In this document: in pieces, positions 16,266-27,502 of the stretch
Layout: each line of letters opens with the position of its first letter
Position numbering within the stretch: position 1 is the stretch's first letter
From: Rhodococcus sp. PAMC28707
Lineage (GTDB): Bacteria; Actinomycetota; Actinomycetes; Mycobacteriales; Mycobacteriaceae
Assembly (NCBI RefSeq): GCF_004795915.1
Contig: NZ_CP039253.1
Location: forward strand, 4,305,501 to 4,369,500
Direction of reading: 5' to 3'
Length of the DNA stretch: 64,000 nucleotides
Notes under the pieces: model-generated
What the model was told of the DNA's origin: nothing
Seen by the model: the letters and a program-made list of their open reading frames with translations, nothing else
Database searches by the model: none
Translations under genes and position numbers: made by a program

Positions 16266-16990
16266 CAATCACCGCGGGTTCGGCAGGAACTCGGCGTACG
16301 CGTCGAACACGAGCGACCTCGACGGAGACTGGTGCTGCACGCTCCGGTGCTGCCTTGCGCGCCTACGAGCGTCGTCAGCAGCGAGCCACGGTGTACTCCG
16401 GGGACGCAACGACCAGCAGTCACGGCGCTGCTCGCTTATCTCTGTCCGGGGCGTCGATGACTGCCCGGATTCCGTTCGTCGCTCTGATCATCGGACTGTT
16501 GTCGCTCGGGCTCGGTCTGACGCTGCTTCTGACGACTCGGTCGGCGGGGGATTCGTATGACCTGTCCGACGCCAAGGCGTACAACGAGGGACTCGTTCAG
16601 GAACGTGCCTCGCTTCAGCGCGACGTCGAATTGGCAGACTCGGCACCAGAACTCGCGAGGCGTGCCGCTGAGATGGGGATGGTACCCGCGGGGAATGTCG
16701 CACGTCTCGTCGTGGCGCCCGATGGTTCCGTGCAGGTGATCGGAACGCCGGCGCCAGCGGAAGGCAAGCCGGTAGCGCCCCTGGATCCGCCGGATTCGCA
16801 AAGTGTTTCGCCTACACAGTCACCGCCCTCGGTCACTCCGCGCTCGGCTTCTTCTCCCACACGTCCAACACCCGCCACGCCGAACACATCCATTGACGCT
16901 CGTGCCGGGGCTCTCGGTGAACAATTGGTTCCCATGAGTACCCAATCGGAAAGTCCGTCGCCGGATAACGCGTCGGGTAGTCGGCAGTGA
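16262..16990 (+). CDS. ftsL: FtsL-like cell division protein (Rv2164c type)
   Basis: A 242-residue bitopic membrane protein. An Arg-rich cytoplasmic head (about 65 residues) is followed by one membrane helix at 70-91, a short coiled-coil stretch (about 100-140) and a long Pro/Ser/Thr-rich extracytoplasmic tail. Size, topology and location between rsmH and pbpB match the divisome protein FtsL, which with FtsQ and FtsB activates septal peptidoglycan synthesis. Sequence conservation in this family is low, so the name rests on topology and position. It overlaps rsmH by ATGA and pbpB by GTGA. Confidence 0.78.
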   Translation: MTITAGSAGTRRTRRTRATSTETGAARSGAALRAYERRQQRATVYSGDATTSSHGAARLSLSGASMTARIPFVALIIGLLSLGLGLTLLLTTRSAGDSYDLSDAKAYNEGLVQERASLQRDVELADSAPELARRAAEMGMVPAGNVARLVVAPDGSVQVIGTPAPAEGKPVAPLDPPDSQSVSPTQSPPSVTPRSASSPTRPTPATPNTSIDARAGALGEQLVPMSTQSESPSPDNASGSRQ

Positions 16991-18936
16991 CACGGCCGAC
17001 CACCGGAACAGCTGGACGTCCACGGTCGACACGTCGAGCACCGGGGGTCGGCGCACGAGACGGCGCCAGAAGGCCCGCGAGTAGATCATCAGGTTCGTCG
17101 CTGCCGCCTCGACACCCTCGCCGCGGACGGTTCGACGCGTCTTCCTTCGGTTTTCGGAGCGGGTTCGGGCGAGTTCTGATGTTCGGTGTGCTCGCACTCG
17201 TTGCGCTGCAGCTGTTGTGGATCATGGGGGTCGATGGGAGTCGGTTGTCGGCAGAGGCGGCTTCGCAACGCACGACGACGCTTGTCGATCCTGCGACCAG
17301 AGGCGCAATCACTGACCGTAACGGCAAGCCGATCGCGTTCACGATGGAGGCCAAAGCACTGACGTTCCAGCCGGTTCGGGTTCGGAAGGAATTGGACGAG
17401 GCGCGAGCGAAGGATGCGACCGAGCCCGGAACCGACGATCGGCTGAAGGCCATTGCTGCCGGACTTCACGACGAACTCGGTGACATTGCGAGCGAGAAGG
17501 ACATCCTCGCGAAACTGAAGAGCAACGACACATTCACTTACCTCGTGCGTGGAGTCGATTCGACGGTCGCAACAAAGATCAGCAAGGAATTCGAAGAAGT
17601 AGGACTGGAAAGACAGGACATCCGCGAATACCCGGGTGGATCGCTCGCCGCGAACATGGTGGGGGCAACGGGTTACGACGGACACGGTCTGCTGGGGCTG
17701 GAAGATTCGCTCGATTCCACTCTCGCAGGAACCGACGGATCTCAGACGTACGACCGCGGGTCCGACGGCGCGGTCATCCCGGGGAGCTGGCGTGACAAGC
17801 AACCCGCCGTCAACGGCTCGAGCGTCGAATTGACGATCGACGCCGATCTTCAGTACTACGTGCAGCAGCAGGTGCAGTTGGCGAAGGATCTGTCCGGTGC
17901 GAAGGATGCTTCCGCTTTTGTGCAGGATGTGCACACCGGTGAGGTTCTCGCCATGTCGAACGACAACACCTTCAACCCAGGTATCGGGGTCGGCAACAAC
18001 GACAAGAACAAGCAGATGGGCAATCTCCCGGTCACGACCCCCTTCGAGCCCGGTTCGGTGAACAAGATCATCACTGCGGCAGCTGCGATCGAATACGGTC
18101 TGACAACGCCGGACGAGGTTCTGCAAGTACCTGGAAATATCTTCATGTCCGGCGTCTCGGTCAAGGATGCGTGGGAGCACGGCGTGGCTCCGTACACGAC
18201 GACGGGCGTGTTCGGGAAGTCCTCCAATGTCGGGACTTTGATTCTTGCGCAGCGTGTCGGCGAAGATCGATACGCGGACATGTTGTCCCGCTTCGGCTTG
18301 GGGCAACGTAGCAACGTCGGTCTACCGTACGAAAGTGCTGGCAGCGTCCCGAGCCGCGACCAATGGTCGGGCGGCACCTTTGCCAACCTTCCTATTGGAC
18401 AGGGTTTGTCCATGACACTGCTCCAGATGACGGCCATGTATCAGGCCATCGCCAACGACGGAGTGCGGATCCCACCACGAATCGTTCGGTCGACGACGGG
18501 TCCGAGCGGAGATAAGGCCGAGACCGAGCAGCCGGAGGGCGTGTACGTCGTCAGTCCGCAGACTGCCTCGACCGTCCGTGACATGTTTCGCTCCGTCACA
18601 CAGGACGACACCGGTAATCAACGGGGAACCGGGGTCGCGGCCGGTGTACCCGGCTACCAGATCAGCGGCAAGACCGGTACGGCGCAGCAGGTCGATCCGG
18701 ACTGCAAGTGCTACTCGAACTCGAACTACTGGATCACGTTCGCGGGGATTGCGCCCGCCGACAATCCGCGGTACGTGATCGGAATCATGCTCGACGCGCC
18801 GTCCCGGAGTGCCGACGGTTCCGGTGGTCAGTCTGCCGCGCCGCTTTTCCACAACATCGCGAGTTGGATGCTTCAGCGTGACAGCGTGCCACTGTCGGCC
18901 GATCCCGGACGCAAACTGGTTCTGCAGGCCGACTGA
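16987..18936 (+). CDS. pbpB: Septal penicillin-binding protein PbpB (FtsI, class B transpeptidase)
   Basis: Peptidoglycan transpeptidase of the division septum, working with FtsW. Of 649 residues, the first 60 form a basic Ser/Arg/Pro-rich cytoplasmic part, followed by a membrane anchor at about 61-82 and the dimerisation domain. The transpeptidase domain carries SVNK (Ser357 nucleophile, Lys360), SSN (412-414) and KTG (562-564). The serine motif is SxxK in the context FEPGSVNKIITA. GTG 16987 overlaps the stop of the FtsL-like gene by GTGA, giving tight coupling. A 189-base gap follows before murE. Confidence 0.95.
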   Translation: MTRPTTGTAGRPRSTRRAPGVGARDGARRPASRSSGSSLPPRHPRRGRFDASSFGFRSGFGRVLMFGVLALVALQLLWIMGVDGSRLSAEAASQRTTTLVDPATRGAITDRNGKPIAFTMEAKALTFQPVRVRKELDEARAKDATEPGTDDRLKAIAAGLHDELGDIASEKDILAKLKSNDTFTYLVRGVDSTVATKISKEFEEVGLERQDIREYPGGSLAANMVGATGYDGHGLLGLEDSLDSTLAGTDGSQTYDRGSDGAVIPGSWRDKQPAVNGSSVELTIDADLQYYVQQQVQLAKDLSGAKDASAFVQDVHTGEVLAMSNDNTFNPGIGVGNNDKNKQMGNLPVTTPFEPGSVNKIITAAAAIEYGLTTPDEVLQVPGNIFMSGVSVKDAWEHGVAPYTTTGVFGKSSNVGTLILAQRVGEDRYADMLSRFGLGQRSNVGLPYESAGSVPSRDQWSGGTFANLPIGQGLSMTLLQMTAMYQAIANDGVRIPPRIVRSTTGPSGDKAETEQPEGVYVVSPQTASTVRDMFRSVTQDDTGNQRGTGVAAGVPGYQISGKTGTAQQVDPDCKCYSNSNYWITFAGIAPADNPRYVIGIMLDAPSRSADGSGGQSAAPLFHNIASWMLQRDSVPLSADPGRKLVLQAD

Positions 18937-19125
18937 CATGATTACCTTTTGTTCTGTGATCGCGATCGACGAATCGGAGCAACTCCCGATTCGGGTCCGG
19001 GTGCACACGCCGGTAACCTGACTCGTCGGCCTCTTCCGCACATTCGGGGGTTTTGGATATCCGTGTCGACGACCGCGCCCCCGGCGGACCCGAGACATCC
19101 TCGCAGCCGGGCAGAAAGGAGCACA

Positions 19126-20727
19126 GTGACTGTGCCAGAAGTGCCGCACCCTGCTCCGACGGCGTTTCGCCCGTCGAAGCCGCCCCACACGTCGGTCGAG
19201 GAACTTGCCGGCGCATCGGACGCGGTGGTCGTAGACGATGGGGTGACGCATCGCATTCCTGTCACCGGCATCGACCTGCGTGCCCAGGGCATCGAGCGCG
19301 GCGACCTTTTCGCAGCGCTCCCCGGATCGTCCACACATGGTGCGACGTTCGTCGAGGATGCGCTGAACAGGGGTGCGGTCGCGATCCTCACCGATTCCGA
19401 GGGTATGGGCATCGTGCGTGGCAAATATCCGCAGTTGCCGGTACCGGTCCTGCTTCACGAGAGCCCGAGGATGATTCTCGGCACCGTCTCGGCGCTCGTC
19501 TACGGCAATCCTTCCGAGAGCATGACCGTCATCGGCATTACCGGCACGTCCGGAAAGACGACGACGGCATATCTCCTCGAGGCTGCTTTGGTCGCTGCAG
19601 GCAAAGTAACGGGGTTGATCGGGACCATCGAGACGAAGATCGCTGGTTCCCGGGTCCCGAGTGCCCTCACCACTCCGGAAGCGCCTCAATTGCACGCGTT
19701 GTTCGCGGTGATGCTCGAGCGTGGGATCGATACGGTGGTCATGGAGGTGTCCAGTCATGCCTTGGCATTGGGCCGCGTCGACGGCACGGTGTTCTCGGTC
19801 GGCGCCTTCACCAACTTGTCGCAAGATCATCTGGACTTCCATGATTCCCTCGAGGACTACTTCCAGGCGAAGAGTCGACTGTTCACTGCCGATTCGCGTG
19901 TCCGAAGTCGCTCGGCCGTCGTGTGTGTCGACGACGATTGGGGAAAGAGGATGGCCGACATAGCTCGTGCGGCCGGAACGAGTGTCCTGACCGCCTCGGT
20001 CGCGGCGCACTCCGATTGGACGATCGCAGACTGGTCGAAGGAAGCCAACGGCACACAGAACTTTTCGATCGTCGAACCGGGCGGCGCGAGCTTCCCAGCC
20101 GAGATTCGACTACCCGGCCGATACAACGTTGCCAATGCGGTACTCGCCGCTGCAGCATGCTCGGCGGCAGGGGTCGATGTCGGTCGCGCAATTCGCGGTA
20201 TGGCCGAAGTCGACGTCCCCGGCAGAGTGCAACGCATCGTTCGCGGCCAGGACTTCCTGGCCGTGGTCGACTACGCACACAAGCCTGCCGCAGTGGAAGC
20301 CGTCATCGAGACATTGCGAGAACAGACCGCGGGACGGATTGCGGTGGTCCTCGGTGCAGGCGGTGACCGAGACAAAGCGAAGCGTCCGTTGATGGGCGCC
20401 GCCGGAGCACGCGGGGCGGACCTGCTGGTGATCACCGACGACAATCCACGCTCGGAGGACCCGTCGGCGATCCGTGACGCGATGTACGACGGGGCGTTGG
20501 CCGTCGACCCGCAGGCGCGCGGTGAGGTCCGAAATGTGGCCGGCCGCGAATCCGCCATCACCGAGGCTGTGAAGTGGGCAAGGGCGGGCGACGTCGTTCT
20601 GGTCGCGGGAAAAGGCCACGAAACCGGACAGGACATCGCGGGTGTGAAGCATCCATTCGATGATCGGGTGGTTCTTGCGGCCGCCATCGACAGCAGGATC
20701 GACGCAGAAGCAGGAGATCCATCGTGA
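19126..20727 (+). CDS. murE: UDP-MurNAc-L-Ala-D-Glu:meso-diaminopimelate ligase MurE
   Basis: Adds the third stem-peptide residue to the peptidoglycan precursor. In the 533-residue protein the ATP loop is GTSGKTTT (residues 140-147). The amino-acid selectivity motif DNPR (439-442, in DDNPRSEDP) is the meso-diaminopimelate form, agreeing with the wall type of mycolic-acid bacteria. GTG 19126 follows AAAGGAG by four bases; GTG 19132 is an alternative with better spacing. A longer in-frame reading from 18949 has no conserved sequence. Its stop overlaps murF by GTGA. Confidence 0.95.
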   Translation: MTVPEVPHPAPTAFRPSKPPHTSVEELAGASDAVVVDDGVTHRIPVTGIDLRAQGIERGDLFAALPGSSTHGATFVEDALNRGAVAILTDSEGMGIVRGKYPQLPVPVLLHESPRMILGTVSALVYGNPSESMTVIGITGTSGKTTTAYLLEAALVAAGKVTGLIGTIETKIAGSRVPSALTTPEAPQLHALFAVMLERGIDTVVMEVSSHALALGRVDGTVFSVGAFTNLSQDHLDFHDSLEDYFQAKSRLFTADSRVRSRSAVVCVDDDWGKRMADIARAAGTSVLTASVAAHSDWTIADWSKEANGTQNFSIVEPGGASFPAEIRLPGRYNVANAVLAAAACSAAGVDVGRAIRGMAEVDVPGRVQRIVRGQDFLAVVDYAHKPAAVEAVIETLREQTAGRIAVVLGAGGDRDKAKRPLMGAAGARGADLLVITDDNPRSEDPSAIRDAMYDGALAVDPQARGEVRNVAGRESAITEAVKWARAGDVVLVAGKGHETGQDIAGVKHPFDDRVVLAAAIDSRIDAEAGDPS

Positions 20728-22253
20728 AAGCGTTGACACTCGACCAGATCGCGAACATCGTCGGCGGAACCCTGCACGACGTACCCGACCCGTCACGGAT
20801 CGTCGACGGGTCGGTCGAGTTCGATTCCCGCAAGGTAAACCCGGGAGGTCTGTTCCTGGCGTTGCCGGGAGCAAACGTCGACGGACACGACCATGCAGCG
20901 GCAGCAGTGGCTGCTGGTGCCGCTGCAGTCCTGGCTGCCCGTCCCGTCGGGGTGCCCGCAATTGTCGTCGAACCGGTTCCGCACGACGGTCGAGCCATGG
21001 CTCTCGAGCACGATCGCGATGGATCAGGAGCCGCGGTTCTCGGCGCGCTGTCTGCATTGGCTCGTGCCTCTGTTGTCGACCTGACGAATACGACCTCTCT
21101 GACGGTCATCGGCGTGACCGGATCCTCGGGAAAGACATCGACGAAGGATCTACTTGCTTCGGTACTGGCGCCACTGGGTTCCGTTGTTGCGCCGCCCGGG
21201 TCGTTCAACAACGAATTGGGCCATCCCTGGACGGCCCTTCGGGCCGACGAAACCACGAAGTTCTTGGTTCTCGAGTTGTCGGCGCGAGGCGTGGGGCACG
21301 TTGCCGCTTTGGCCTCGATCGCGCCTCCACGAATCGGCATCGTCCTGAACGTCGGAACGGCCCATCTCGGCGAGTTCGGATCGAGAGAAAAGATCGCGCT
21401 TGCCAAGGGTGAATTGATCGAAGCGCTTCCGAATGCCGCGAATGGCGGTGTCGCAATTCTCAACGCAGACGATCCGCTGGTGTTGTCGATGAGGTCACGG
21501 ACGTCGGCTCGAGTGGTCACAGTCGGGCATTCGGTGGAAGCCGATGTTCGAGCAACGGACGTCGAACTCGACGCCGACGCGCGCGCGCGCTTCACTCTTG
21601 TCACCCCTACTGGGAGCATCGGCATCGCTCTCGCCGTCCACGGTGAACATCAGGTAGGCAACGCACTGGCCGCGGCCGCTGTGGCTCTCGAATGCGGCGC
21701 GAGCCTCGAGATGATCGCGACCGCGCTTGCCGGTTCCAATGCCACCTCGGTTCGCCGGATGGATGTTCGTACCCGTCCCGACGGGGTAACCGTCGTCAAC
21801 GATTCGTACAACGCCAATCCCGACTCGATGCGGGCCGCGCTCAAAGCACTGGTTTCGATGTCGCGCTCGGGCAGCGGGCCGCGTCGGCGGACGTGGGCTG
21901 TATTGGGTGAAATGGGTGAACTGGGTCCAGAATCAGTCATCGAGCACGACGCGATCGGAAGGCTGGCCGTGCGACTCGATGTGAGTCGTCTGGTGATCGT
22001 CGACTCCGGTCGTCCGACACGAGCGCTCCACCAGGGCGCGGTGATGGAGGGGTCGTGGGGTGAAGAGTCGATGCTCGTGTCCGGCGACGCGGAGGCAATT
22101 GCGGTTTTGCGACGCGAGGTGTTGCCCGGTGACATCGTCCTGGTGAAGGCTTCGCAGTCGGTCGCGTTGTGGTCGGTGGCCGACGCGTTGCTGGAACCGC
22201 CGAACGAGGCAGATGGAGAGAACGAGACGATGACACCGGAGGAATCGCAGTGA
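20724..22253 (+). CDS. murF: UDP-MurNAc-tripeptide:D-Ala-D-Ala ligase MurF
   Basis: Completes the cytoplasmic UDP-MurNAc-pentapeptide. The 509-residue protein has the Mur ligase three-domain layout: N-terminal UDP-binding domain with [20 protein letters not shown], the ATP loop GSSGKTST (133-140) and the C-terminal domain with [11 protein letters not shown]. The start GTG overlaps the murE stop by GTGA and the end overlaps mraY by GTGA. Length is normal for the family in actinobacteria. Confidence 0.95.
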   Translation: MKALTLDQIANIVGGTLHDVPDPSRIVDGSVEFDSRKVNPGGLFLALPGANVDGHDHAAAAVAAGAAAVLAARPVGVPAIVVEPVPHDGRAMALEHDRDGSGAAVLGALSALARASVVDLTNTTSLTVIGVTGSSGKTSTKDLLASVLAPLGSVVAPPGSFNNELGHPWTALRADETTKFLVLELSARGVGHVAALASIAPPRIGIVLNVGTAHLGEFGSREKIALAKGELIEALPNAANGGVAILNADDPLVLSMRSRTSARVVTVGHSVEADVRATDVELDADARARFTLVTPTGSIGIALAVHGEHQVGNALAAAAVALECGASLEMIATALAGSNATSVRRMDVRTRPDGVTVVNDSYNANPDSMRAALKALVSMSRSGSGPRRRTWAVLGEMGELGPESVIEHDAIGRLAVRLDVSRLVIVDSGRPTRALHQGAVMEGSWGEESMLVSGDAEAIAVLRREVLPGDIVLVKASQSVALWSVADALLEPPNEADGENETMTPEESQ

Positions 22254-23329
22254 GACAGATCCTCTTCGCCGGAGGTATTGCACTCGCTGTGGCGATCCTG
22301 CTCACGCCTGTGCTGATCAAGGCATTTTCGAAGCAAGGATTCGGGCAGGAGATTCGGGTCGAGGGCCCTGCAAGCCACCAATCCAAGCGAGGGACTCCCA
22401 CCATGGGCGGTGTTGCGATCCTCGCCGGGTTGTGGGCTGGGTACTGGGGCTCGCATCTGATCGGTATCGGTTACGAAGCGGACGGGCCGTCGGCTTCGGC
22501 CCTTCTGGTTCTGGGTTTGACCACGGTGCTGGGCCTGGTGGGTTTCCTCGACGACTTCATCAAGATTCGTAAGCAGAGAAATCTTGGCCTGAACAAGACC
22601 GCCAAGCTGGTGGGTCAACTTTTCGCTGCCGTAATTTTCGGCGTCCTTGCCCTGCAGTTCCGAGGGCCGAACGGGCTCACCCCCGGAAGTACCCAACTGT
22701 CCTACGTGCGCGACATCGCCACAGTCAGCATGGGTTCGATCGTGTTCATCGTGTGGTGCTACTTCTTGGTGACTGCCTGGTCCAATGCGGTCAATCTGAC
22801 CGACGGCCTCGACGGTCTGGCGGCAGGCTCGATGACATTGGTACTCGGCGCTTACACGGTCATCACGTTCTGGCAATACCGCATGGCGTGTTCCACCAAC
22901 CCAGGGCCAGGCTGCTACGACGTTCGCGATCCGCTGGACCTCGCCCTCATCTGTGCGGCCGCGGCGGGTGCATGTATCGGATTCCTATGGTGGAATGCTG
23001 CGCCCGCAAAGATATTCATGGGGGACACCGGATCCTTGGCGCTGGGTGGTCTGCTTGCCGGATTGTCGATCGTGACGAGAACCGAGCTGATCATGGTGGT
23101 GATCGCTGCACTGTTCGTCGCCGAGGCAGCGTCGGTCGTGATCCAGGTTGCGGTCTTCCGCTCCAGTCGACGACGAGTATTCCGAATGGCGCCGTTCCAT
23201 CATCACTTCGAGCTCGCCGGGTGGGCGGAAACCACGGTAATCATCAGATTCTGGCTTCTGGCCGCCATCGCGTCGGCCGTCGGGCTGGCCCTGTTCTACA
23301 GCGAATATCTCGCTGCAATCGGAGGGTAG
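22250..23329 (+). CDS. mraY: Phospho-N-acetylmuramoyl-pentapeptide-transferase MraY
   Basis: Integral membrane enzyme that transfers phospho-MurNAc-pentapeptide to polyprenyl phosphate, giving lipid I. The 359-residue protein has about ten membrane helices. Signatures seen are [10 protein letters not shown] near the N-terminus, [16 protein letters not shown] and the C-terminal [15 protein letters not shown] 22250 overlaps the murF stop by four bases, and only this start gives the standard N-terminus. murD follows after six bases. Confidence 0.95.
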   Translation: MRQILFAGGIALAVAILLTPVLIKAFSKQGFGQEIRVEGPASHQSKRGTPTMGGVAILAGLWAGYWGSHLIGIGYEADGPSASALLVLGLTTVLGLVGFLDDFIKIRKQRNLGLNKTAKLVGQLFAAVIFGVLALQFRGPNGLTPGSTQLSYVRDIATVSMGSIVFIVWCYFLVTAWSNAVNLTDGLDGLAAGSMTLVLGAYTVITFWQYRMACSTNPGPGCYDVRDPLDLALICAAAAGACIGFLWWNAAPAKIFMGDTGSLALGGLLAGLSIVTRTELIMVVIAALFVAEAASVVIQVAVFRSSRRRVFRMAPFHHHFELAGWAETTVIIRFWLLAAIASAVGLALFYSEYLAAIGG

Positions 23330-23335
23330 ACACAC

Positions 23336-24823
23336 GTGTCCGAGACTGCCGACGCGACCGGATACGACGAAGATCTGACGTGGCTTCGGGGACGCACCGT
23401 CCTTGTCGCAGGCGCTCGCGTGTCCGGCTTGGCGGCGGTGCAGCCGCTGCTCGAGTTGGGAGCGGACGTTCTGGTCACCGATTCGGATCCGGGGGCGCTG
23501 GACAACGCCCGCGCACTCGGGGCGGGCGTCGTGTTGCAGGACGAGCTACTCGCCGACACCGATCGAATCGGTGCACTCGCACTGGTGGTGACGAGCCCTG
23601 GATTACGAGCTGATTCGCCGGTGCTGGCGGCGGCCGCGAACCACGGTGTCGACATCTGGGGCGACGTCGAGTTGTCATGGCGGATCGATCGTGCCGGAAT
23701 CTACGGCCCGCCGACGAGATGGCTGGTCGTCACCGGTACAAACGGCAAAACCACGACAACGTCGATGCTGGCCTCGATATTGAAGTCCGCAGGGATCGAC
23801 AGCGTCGCGTGCGGGAACATCGGTCTGCCGATACTCGATGCCCTTCGACTCTCGCCGCATCCGCGGGTGTTGGCCGTCGAACTGTCGTCTTTCCAGTTGT
23901 TCTGGGCTCCGTCGGTGCACCCCGCCGCGGGTGCGGTGCTCAATATCGCGGAAGACCATCTCGATTGGCACGGTGGTATGGATGGTTACGTCGAGTCCAA
24001 GGCCCGGGCGCTGAACGGTGATATCGCTGTGGTCGGTCTCGACGACGCCCGCGCCGCCGCGCTCTCGGCGATATCGCCGGCGGACCGCGTGATCGGATTC
24101 CGATTGTCCGAGCCTGCGGACGGCGAGTTCGGCATAATCGGTGATCATCTGGTGGATAACGCGTTCGCCGATAGGGAGCAGATCGTGCCGGTGTCGGCGG
24201 TGGTGCCCGCCGGTCCCGCCGGGTGGATGAACGCGCTTGCGGCCTCTGCTCTGGCTCGCGCGATAGGCGTCGGCGCGGACCATGTGGCCGACGGTATCCG
24301 TACTTATCAGGTTGGCCCCCATCGCGGCGCCGTGGTTCGCACGACGAACGAAGTGACGTTCGTGGACGACTCGAAGGCCACCAACCCGCATGCTGCACGG
24401 TCTTCGCTCCTCGCATATCCCCGCGTCGTTTGGATCGCAGGGGGACTGCTCAAGGGCGCTGCCATCGATGAACTCGTCGTCGAAATCGCTCCGCGTCTCG
24501 TCGCCGCACTTGTCATCGGCCGCGATGGGATCCAGATCGCAGAGGCGGTGGCGCGACACGCACCGGATGTTCCCGTTGTGCGGTATCCGGCGGGAGACGA
24601 TGCTGATGTGACTCATGTTGCTGTAGATGCTGACGTAGTGATGCGGGCGGTCGTCCAAGAGGCAACACGTCGAGCGCGGCCCGGCGACACCGTGCTGCTG
24701 GCACCTGCAGCGGCGTCTCTCGACATGTTCGTCGACTATGGGCATCGCGGTCGCAGCTTCGCCGAGGCCGTAGTCGATCTCGACTCCGCGGATATCGGCC
24801 ACGCCATCGGGCCGGTATCGTGA
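23336..24823 (+). CDS. murD: UDP-MurNAc-L-alanine:D-glutamate ligase MurD
   Basis: Adds D-Glu to UDP-MurNAc-L-Ala. The 495-residue protein has an N-terminal Rossmann-like domain (VLVAGARVSGLA), the ATP loop GTNGKTTT (134-141), NIAEDHLDWHGG in the central domain and KATNPHAA in the C-terminal domain. The start is GTG 23336, six bases after mraY ends, which is the only dcw junction here from murE to ftsQ with a gap. The stop overlaps ftsW by GTGA. Confidence 0.94.
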   Translation: MSETADATGYDEDLTWLRGRTVLVAGARVSGLAAVQPLLELGADVLVTDSDPGALDNARALGAGVVLQDELLADTDRIGALALVVTSPGLRADSPVLAAAANHGVDIWGDVELSWRIDRAGIYGPPTRWLVVTGTNGKTTTTSMLASILKSAGIDSVACGNIGLPILDALRLSPHPRVLAVELSSFQLFWAPSVHPAAGAVLNIAEDHLDWHGGMDGYVESKARALNGDIAVVGLDDARAAALSAISPADRVIGFRLSEPADGEFGIIGDHLVDNAFADREQIVPVSAVVPAGPAGWMNALAASALARAIGVGADHVADGIRTYQVGPHRGAVVRTTNEVTFVDDSKATNPHAARSSLLAYPRVVWIAGGLLKGAAIDELVVEIAPRLVAALVIGRDGIQIAEAVARHAPDVPVVRYPAGDDADVTHVAVDADVVMRAVVQEATRRARPGDTVLLAPAAASLDMFVDYGHRGRSFAEAVVDLDSADIGHAIGPVS

Positions 24824-26319
24824 GTACCGCTTCCGGTCGATCTCGACCCGGCGCTGGTCCGTCCACCAGCGGACCACGGACCAGAATCGGCTTGTGGATG
24901 CGCCGCCCGCTTGCGTCGTTCCATCTGATCGTCACCATTGCGGCACTACTCACCATCCTCGGGCTTGTCATGGTGCTGTCCTCTTCGGCCGCCGAAGCCT
25001 ATGCGACGGACGGCTCCGCCTATTCACTGTTCACACAGCAACTGATCGGCGTCGCCCTCGGTGTCGTGGCGTTCTACATCGCGTTGCGCATGTCGGTTCG
25101 GATGCTTCGAAAGCTGTCGTTCCCACTGTTCTGCATCTCGGTGGTCATGCTGATGCTCGTCTTGATTCCGGGTGTGGGGTCCGAGGGCGCAGACGGAGCG
25201 CGTCGATGGTTCAACATCGCTGGGATCTCGTTCCAGCCCTCCGAACTCGCCAAAGTCACGCTCGTCTTGTGGGGCGCACATCTTCTGGCCTCGCGGCGTA
25301 GCGAGCATGCCAGCTTGAAGTCACTCCTTATCCCGTTGGTACCTGCATCGTTGCTGATGTGCGCGCTGGTAGTGCTGCAGCCGAACTTGAGTACGGCCAT
25401 CGCCATCGGCATCATCCTCGTTTCGCTTCTATGGTTCGCCGGGCTCAATGCTCGCTTGTTCGCAATTCTGGTCGTCGGCGGAATCGGCGCCGCAACCGTA
25501 TTGGCATTCACTGCGGGCTATCGCTCGAACCGGATCAAGGGTTGGCTCAACCCGGGGGACGATCCACAGGGTCTGGGATATCAGTCCAAGCAAGCGAGAT
25601 ACTCCCTGGCCGACGGCGGACCCTTCGGCGTCGGACTCGGTCAGAGCCGTGCCAAGTGGAGCTACCTTCCCAACGCGCACAACGACTTCATCTTCGCGAT
25701 CATCGGCGAGGAACTCGGTTTTATCGGGTGCCTGGCAGTGTTGGGTCTTTTCGCCCTGTTCGTGTACACCGGCCTCCGCATTGCCATGCGATCGGTCGAC
25801 CCGTTCCTTCGTCTGCTGGCCGCCGGTTCGACGACCTGGATCTTCGCCCAGGCGATGATCAATATCTGCTATGTGGTCGGGTTGCTTCCGGTGACGGGTC
25901 TTCAGTTGCCGCTGGTGTCCTACGGTGGATCATCGACCGCGATCACGCTCCTCATGTTCGGTATCATCGCCAACGCCGCGAGACACGAACCCGAAGCGAT
26001 CGCGGCATTGCACGCCGGCAGGGACAGCAGGCTCGATCGAGTACTTCGGCTTCCGATGCCCGCGTCGTTCTCGCCTCTGCGTGCAGCCGCCGCTCGATCC
26101 AAATCGACCAGGCCTGCCCTCGACCAGGAGGCCCGCCGCAGGCTTGCGGCACGTGCAGAGAGCGGTCGTTCGGCCGCGCGTGAACACGCACAGGTGGGCG
26201 GCGCACCGAATCGAGCACGTCGAGCTCCAGGTGAGGAACGGTCCGATCCTCGCCGGCGCGTGCCGAGGCAACCCGGCGCGCGACGCAACCACCCCGATGG
26301 GCAAGGATATCGACGGTGA
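24820..26319 (+). CDS. ftsW: Septal peptidoglycan polymerase FtsW (SEDS family)
   Basis: Membrane glycosyltransferase that polymerises lipid II at the septum with PbpB. Ten membrane helices are predicted between about residues 33 and 388. The large external loop region holds [16 protein letters not shown] (286-301) and the last helices the classic [10 protein letters not shown] signature. The final 110 residues form an unusually long, Arg- and Ala-rich cytoplasmic tail; in actinobacteria such tails can contact FtsZ, whose acidic C-terminus is also present here. Overlaps murD and murG by GTGA. Confidence 0.94.
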   Translation: MSTASGRSRPGAGPSTSGPRTRIGLWMRRPLASFHLIVTIAALLTILGLVMVLSSSAAEAYATDGSAYSLFTQQLIGVALGVVAFYIALRMSVRMLRKLSFPLFCISVVMLMLVLIPGVGSEGADGARRWFNIAGISFQPSELAKVTLVLWGAHLLASRRSEHASLKSLLIPLVPASLLMCALVVLQPNLSTAIAIGIILVSLLWFAGLNARLFAILVVGGIGAATVLAFTAGYRSNRIKGWLNPGDDPQGLGYQSKQARYSLADGGPFGVGLGQSRAKWSYLPNAHNDFIFAIIGEELGFIGCLAVLGLFALFVYTGLRIAMRSVDPFLRLLAAGSTTWIFAQAMINICYVVGLLPVTGLQLPLVSYGGSSTAITLLMFGIIANAARHEPEAIAALHAGRDSRLDRVLRLPMPASFSPLRAAAARSKSTRPALDQEARRRLAARAESGRSAAREHAQVGGAPNRARRAPGEERSDPRRRVPRQPGARRNHPDGQGYRR

Positions 26320-27485
26320 ATGCACGAACTCGACCGCCGGTCACCAGAGCACTGTCCGTCGTCGTAGCGGGCGGAGGAACTGCAGGACACATCGAGCCTG
26401 CTCTCGCTGTCGCCGACGCACTACGCGCTCTCGATCCCGAAATCCGGATTACCGCGCTCGGCACAGAACGAGGTCTCGAGACCACTCTCGTGCCGGCACG
26501 TGGGTATCCGCTTGCACTGATTCCTCCCGTTCCGCTGCCGCGCAAACCGACACTCGACTTGCTTCGATTGCCAGGAAAACTGGTTCGATCGGTGCGGAGG
26601 ACAAAAAAGGTGTTCGCCGAGACGGAAGCGGACGTGCTCGTGGGATTCGGCGGATACGTCGCTCTCCCCGCCTACATCGCTGCGCGGTGCGCTCGTGACA
26701 GTCGACGCATACCGATCGTTCTGCACGAAGCCAACGCAAGTGCAGGGATTGCCAACAAGGTCGGCGCCCGTCTGGCTACTCGGGTGCTGGCGGCCGTGCC
26801 GGGCTCCGGCGTATCCGCTCGCGGTGCGCAGGATGCGGAGATAGTTGGAATACCCGTACGACCTACGATCACCGGACTGGACAGAGCTTCTCGTCGTGGA
26901 GAAGCGCGAGCATATTTCGGGTTACCCGCGGACGGCCCCGTGTTGCTGGTGTTCGGCGGATCGCAAGGTGCACGCTCGCTGAACGACGCAGTGTCCGGCG
27001 CTGCTGCCGAACTCGCCGCCGCGGGGGTCTCGGTCCTGCATGCGCACGGCCCGAAGAACACCATCGACGTCGAGTCGATCGAAGGCACAAAGGCTGCGTA
27101 CATTGCTGTTTCGTACCTCACCCGCATGGATCTGGCCTATGCGGCCGCAGATCTGGCGATGTGCCGCTCCGGTGCCATGACCGTCGCCGAGGTGTCGGCG
27201 ACGGGGCTGCCCGGTGTGTATGTACCGTTGCCGCACGGCAACGGTGAGCAAGAATTGAATGCTCGGCCCGTCGTCGATGCGGGGGGCGGGATATTGGTGC
27301 AGGACGCGCAGATCGACGCGGCGTACGTCGGTAGCACGATCGTCGAATTGATCACCGATACCGAGCGCATCGCTGCTATGTCCATCGCAGCGGGGAGTGC
27401 AGGTCACCGCGACGCTGCAGCTACGGTTGCGGAGATCGTGGTAGACGTCGCCTCGGCTCGACCAAACGAAGCGTCACTGTCGTGA
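26316..27485 (+). CDS. murG: UDP-GlcNAc:lipid I N-acetylglucosaminyltransferase MurG
   Basis: Peripheral membrane GT28 enzyme that turns lipid I into lipid II. Among its 389 residues the family loops are visible: [18 protein letters not shown] near the N-terminus, [32 protein letters not shown] and [19 protein letters not shown] in the C-terminal half is the UDP-GlcNAc contact region. GTG 26316 overlaps the ftsW stop by GTGA. Confidence 0.95.
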   Translation: MNARTRPPVTRALSVVVAGGGTAGHIEPALAVADALRALDPEIRITALGTERGLETTLVPARGYPLALIPPVPLPRKPTLDLLRLPGKLVRSVRRTKKVFAETEADVLVGFGGYVALPAYIAARCARDSRRIPIVLHEANASAGIANKVGARLATRVLAAVPGSGVSARGAQDAEIVGIPVRPTITGLDRASRRGEARAYFGLPADGPVLLVFGGSQGARSLNDAVSGAAAELAAAGVSVLHAHGPKNTIDVESIEGTKAAYIAVSYLTRMDLAYAAADLAMCRSGAMTVAEVSATGLPGVYVPLPHGNGEQELNARPVVDAGGGILVQDAQIDAAYVGSTIVELITDTERIAAMSIAAGSAGHRDAAATVAEIVVDVASARPNEASLS

Positions 27486-27502
27486 CTGGTGAAAGGATGG
27501 AC

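Noticed and set aside
18322..20010. 562-residue open frame antisense to pbpB and murE
   Set aside because: Crosses two conserved genes on the other strand and is very rich in Arg and His, typical of a shadow frame.
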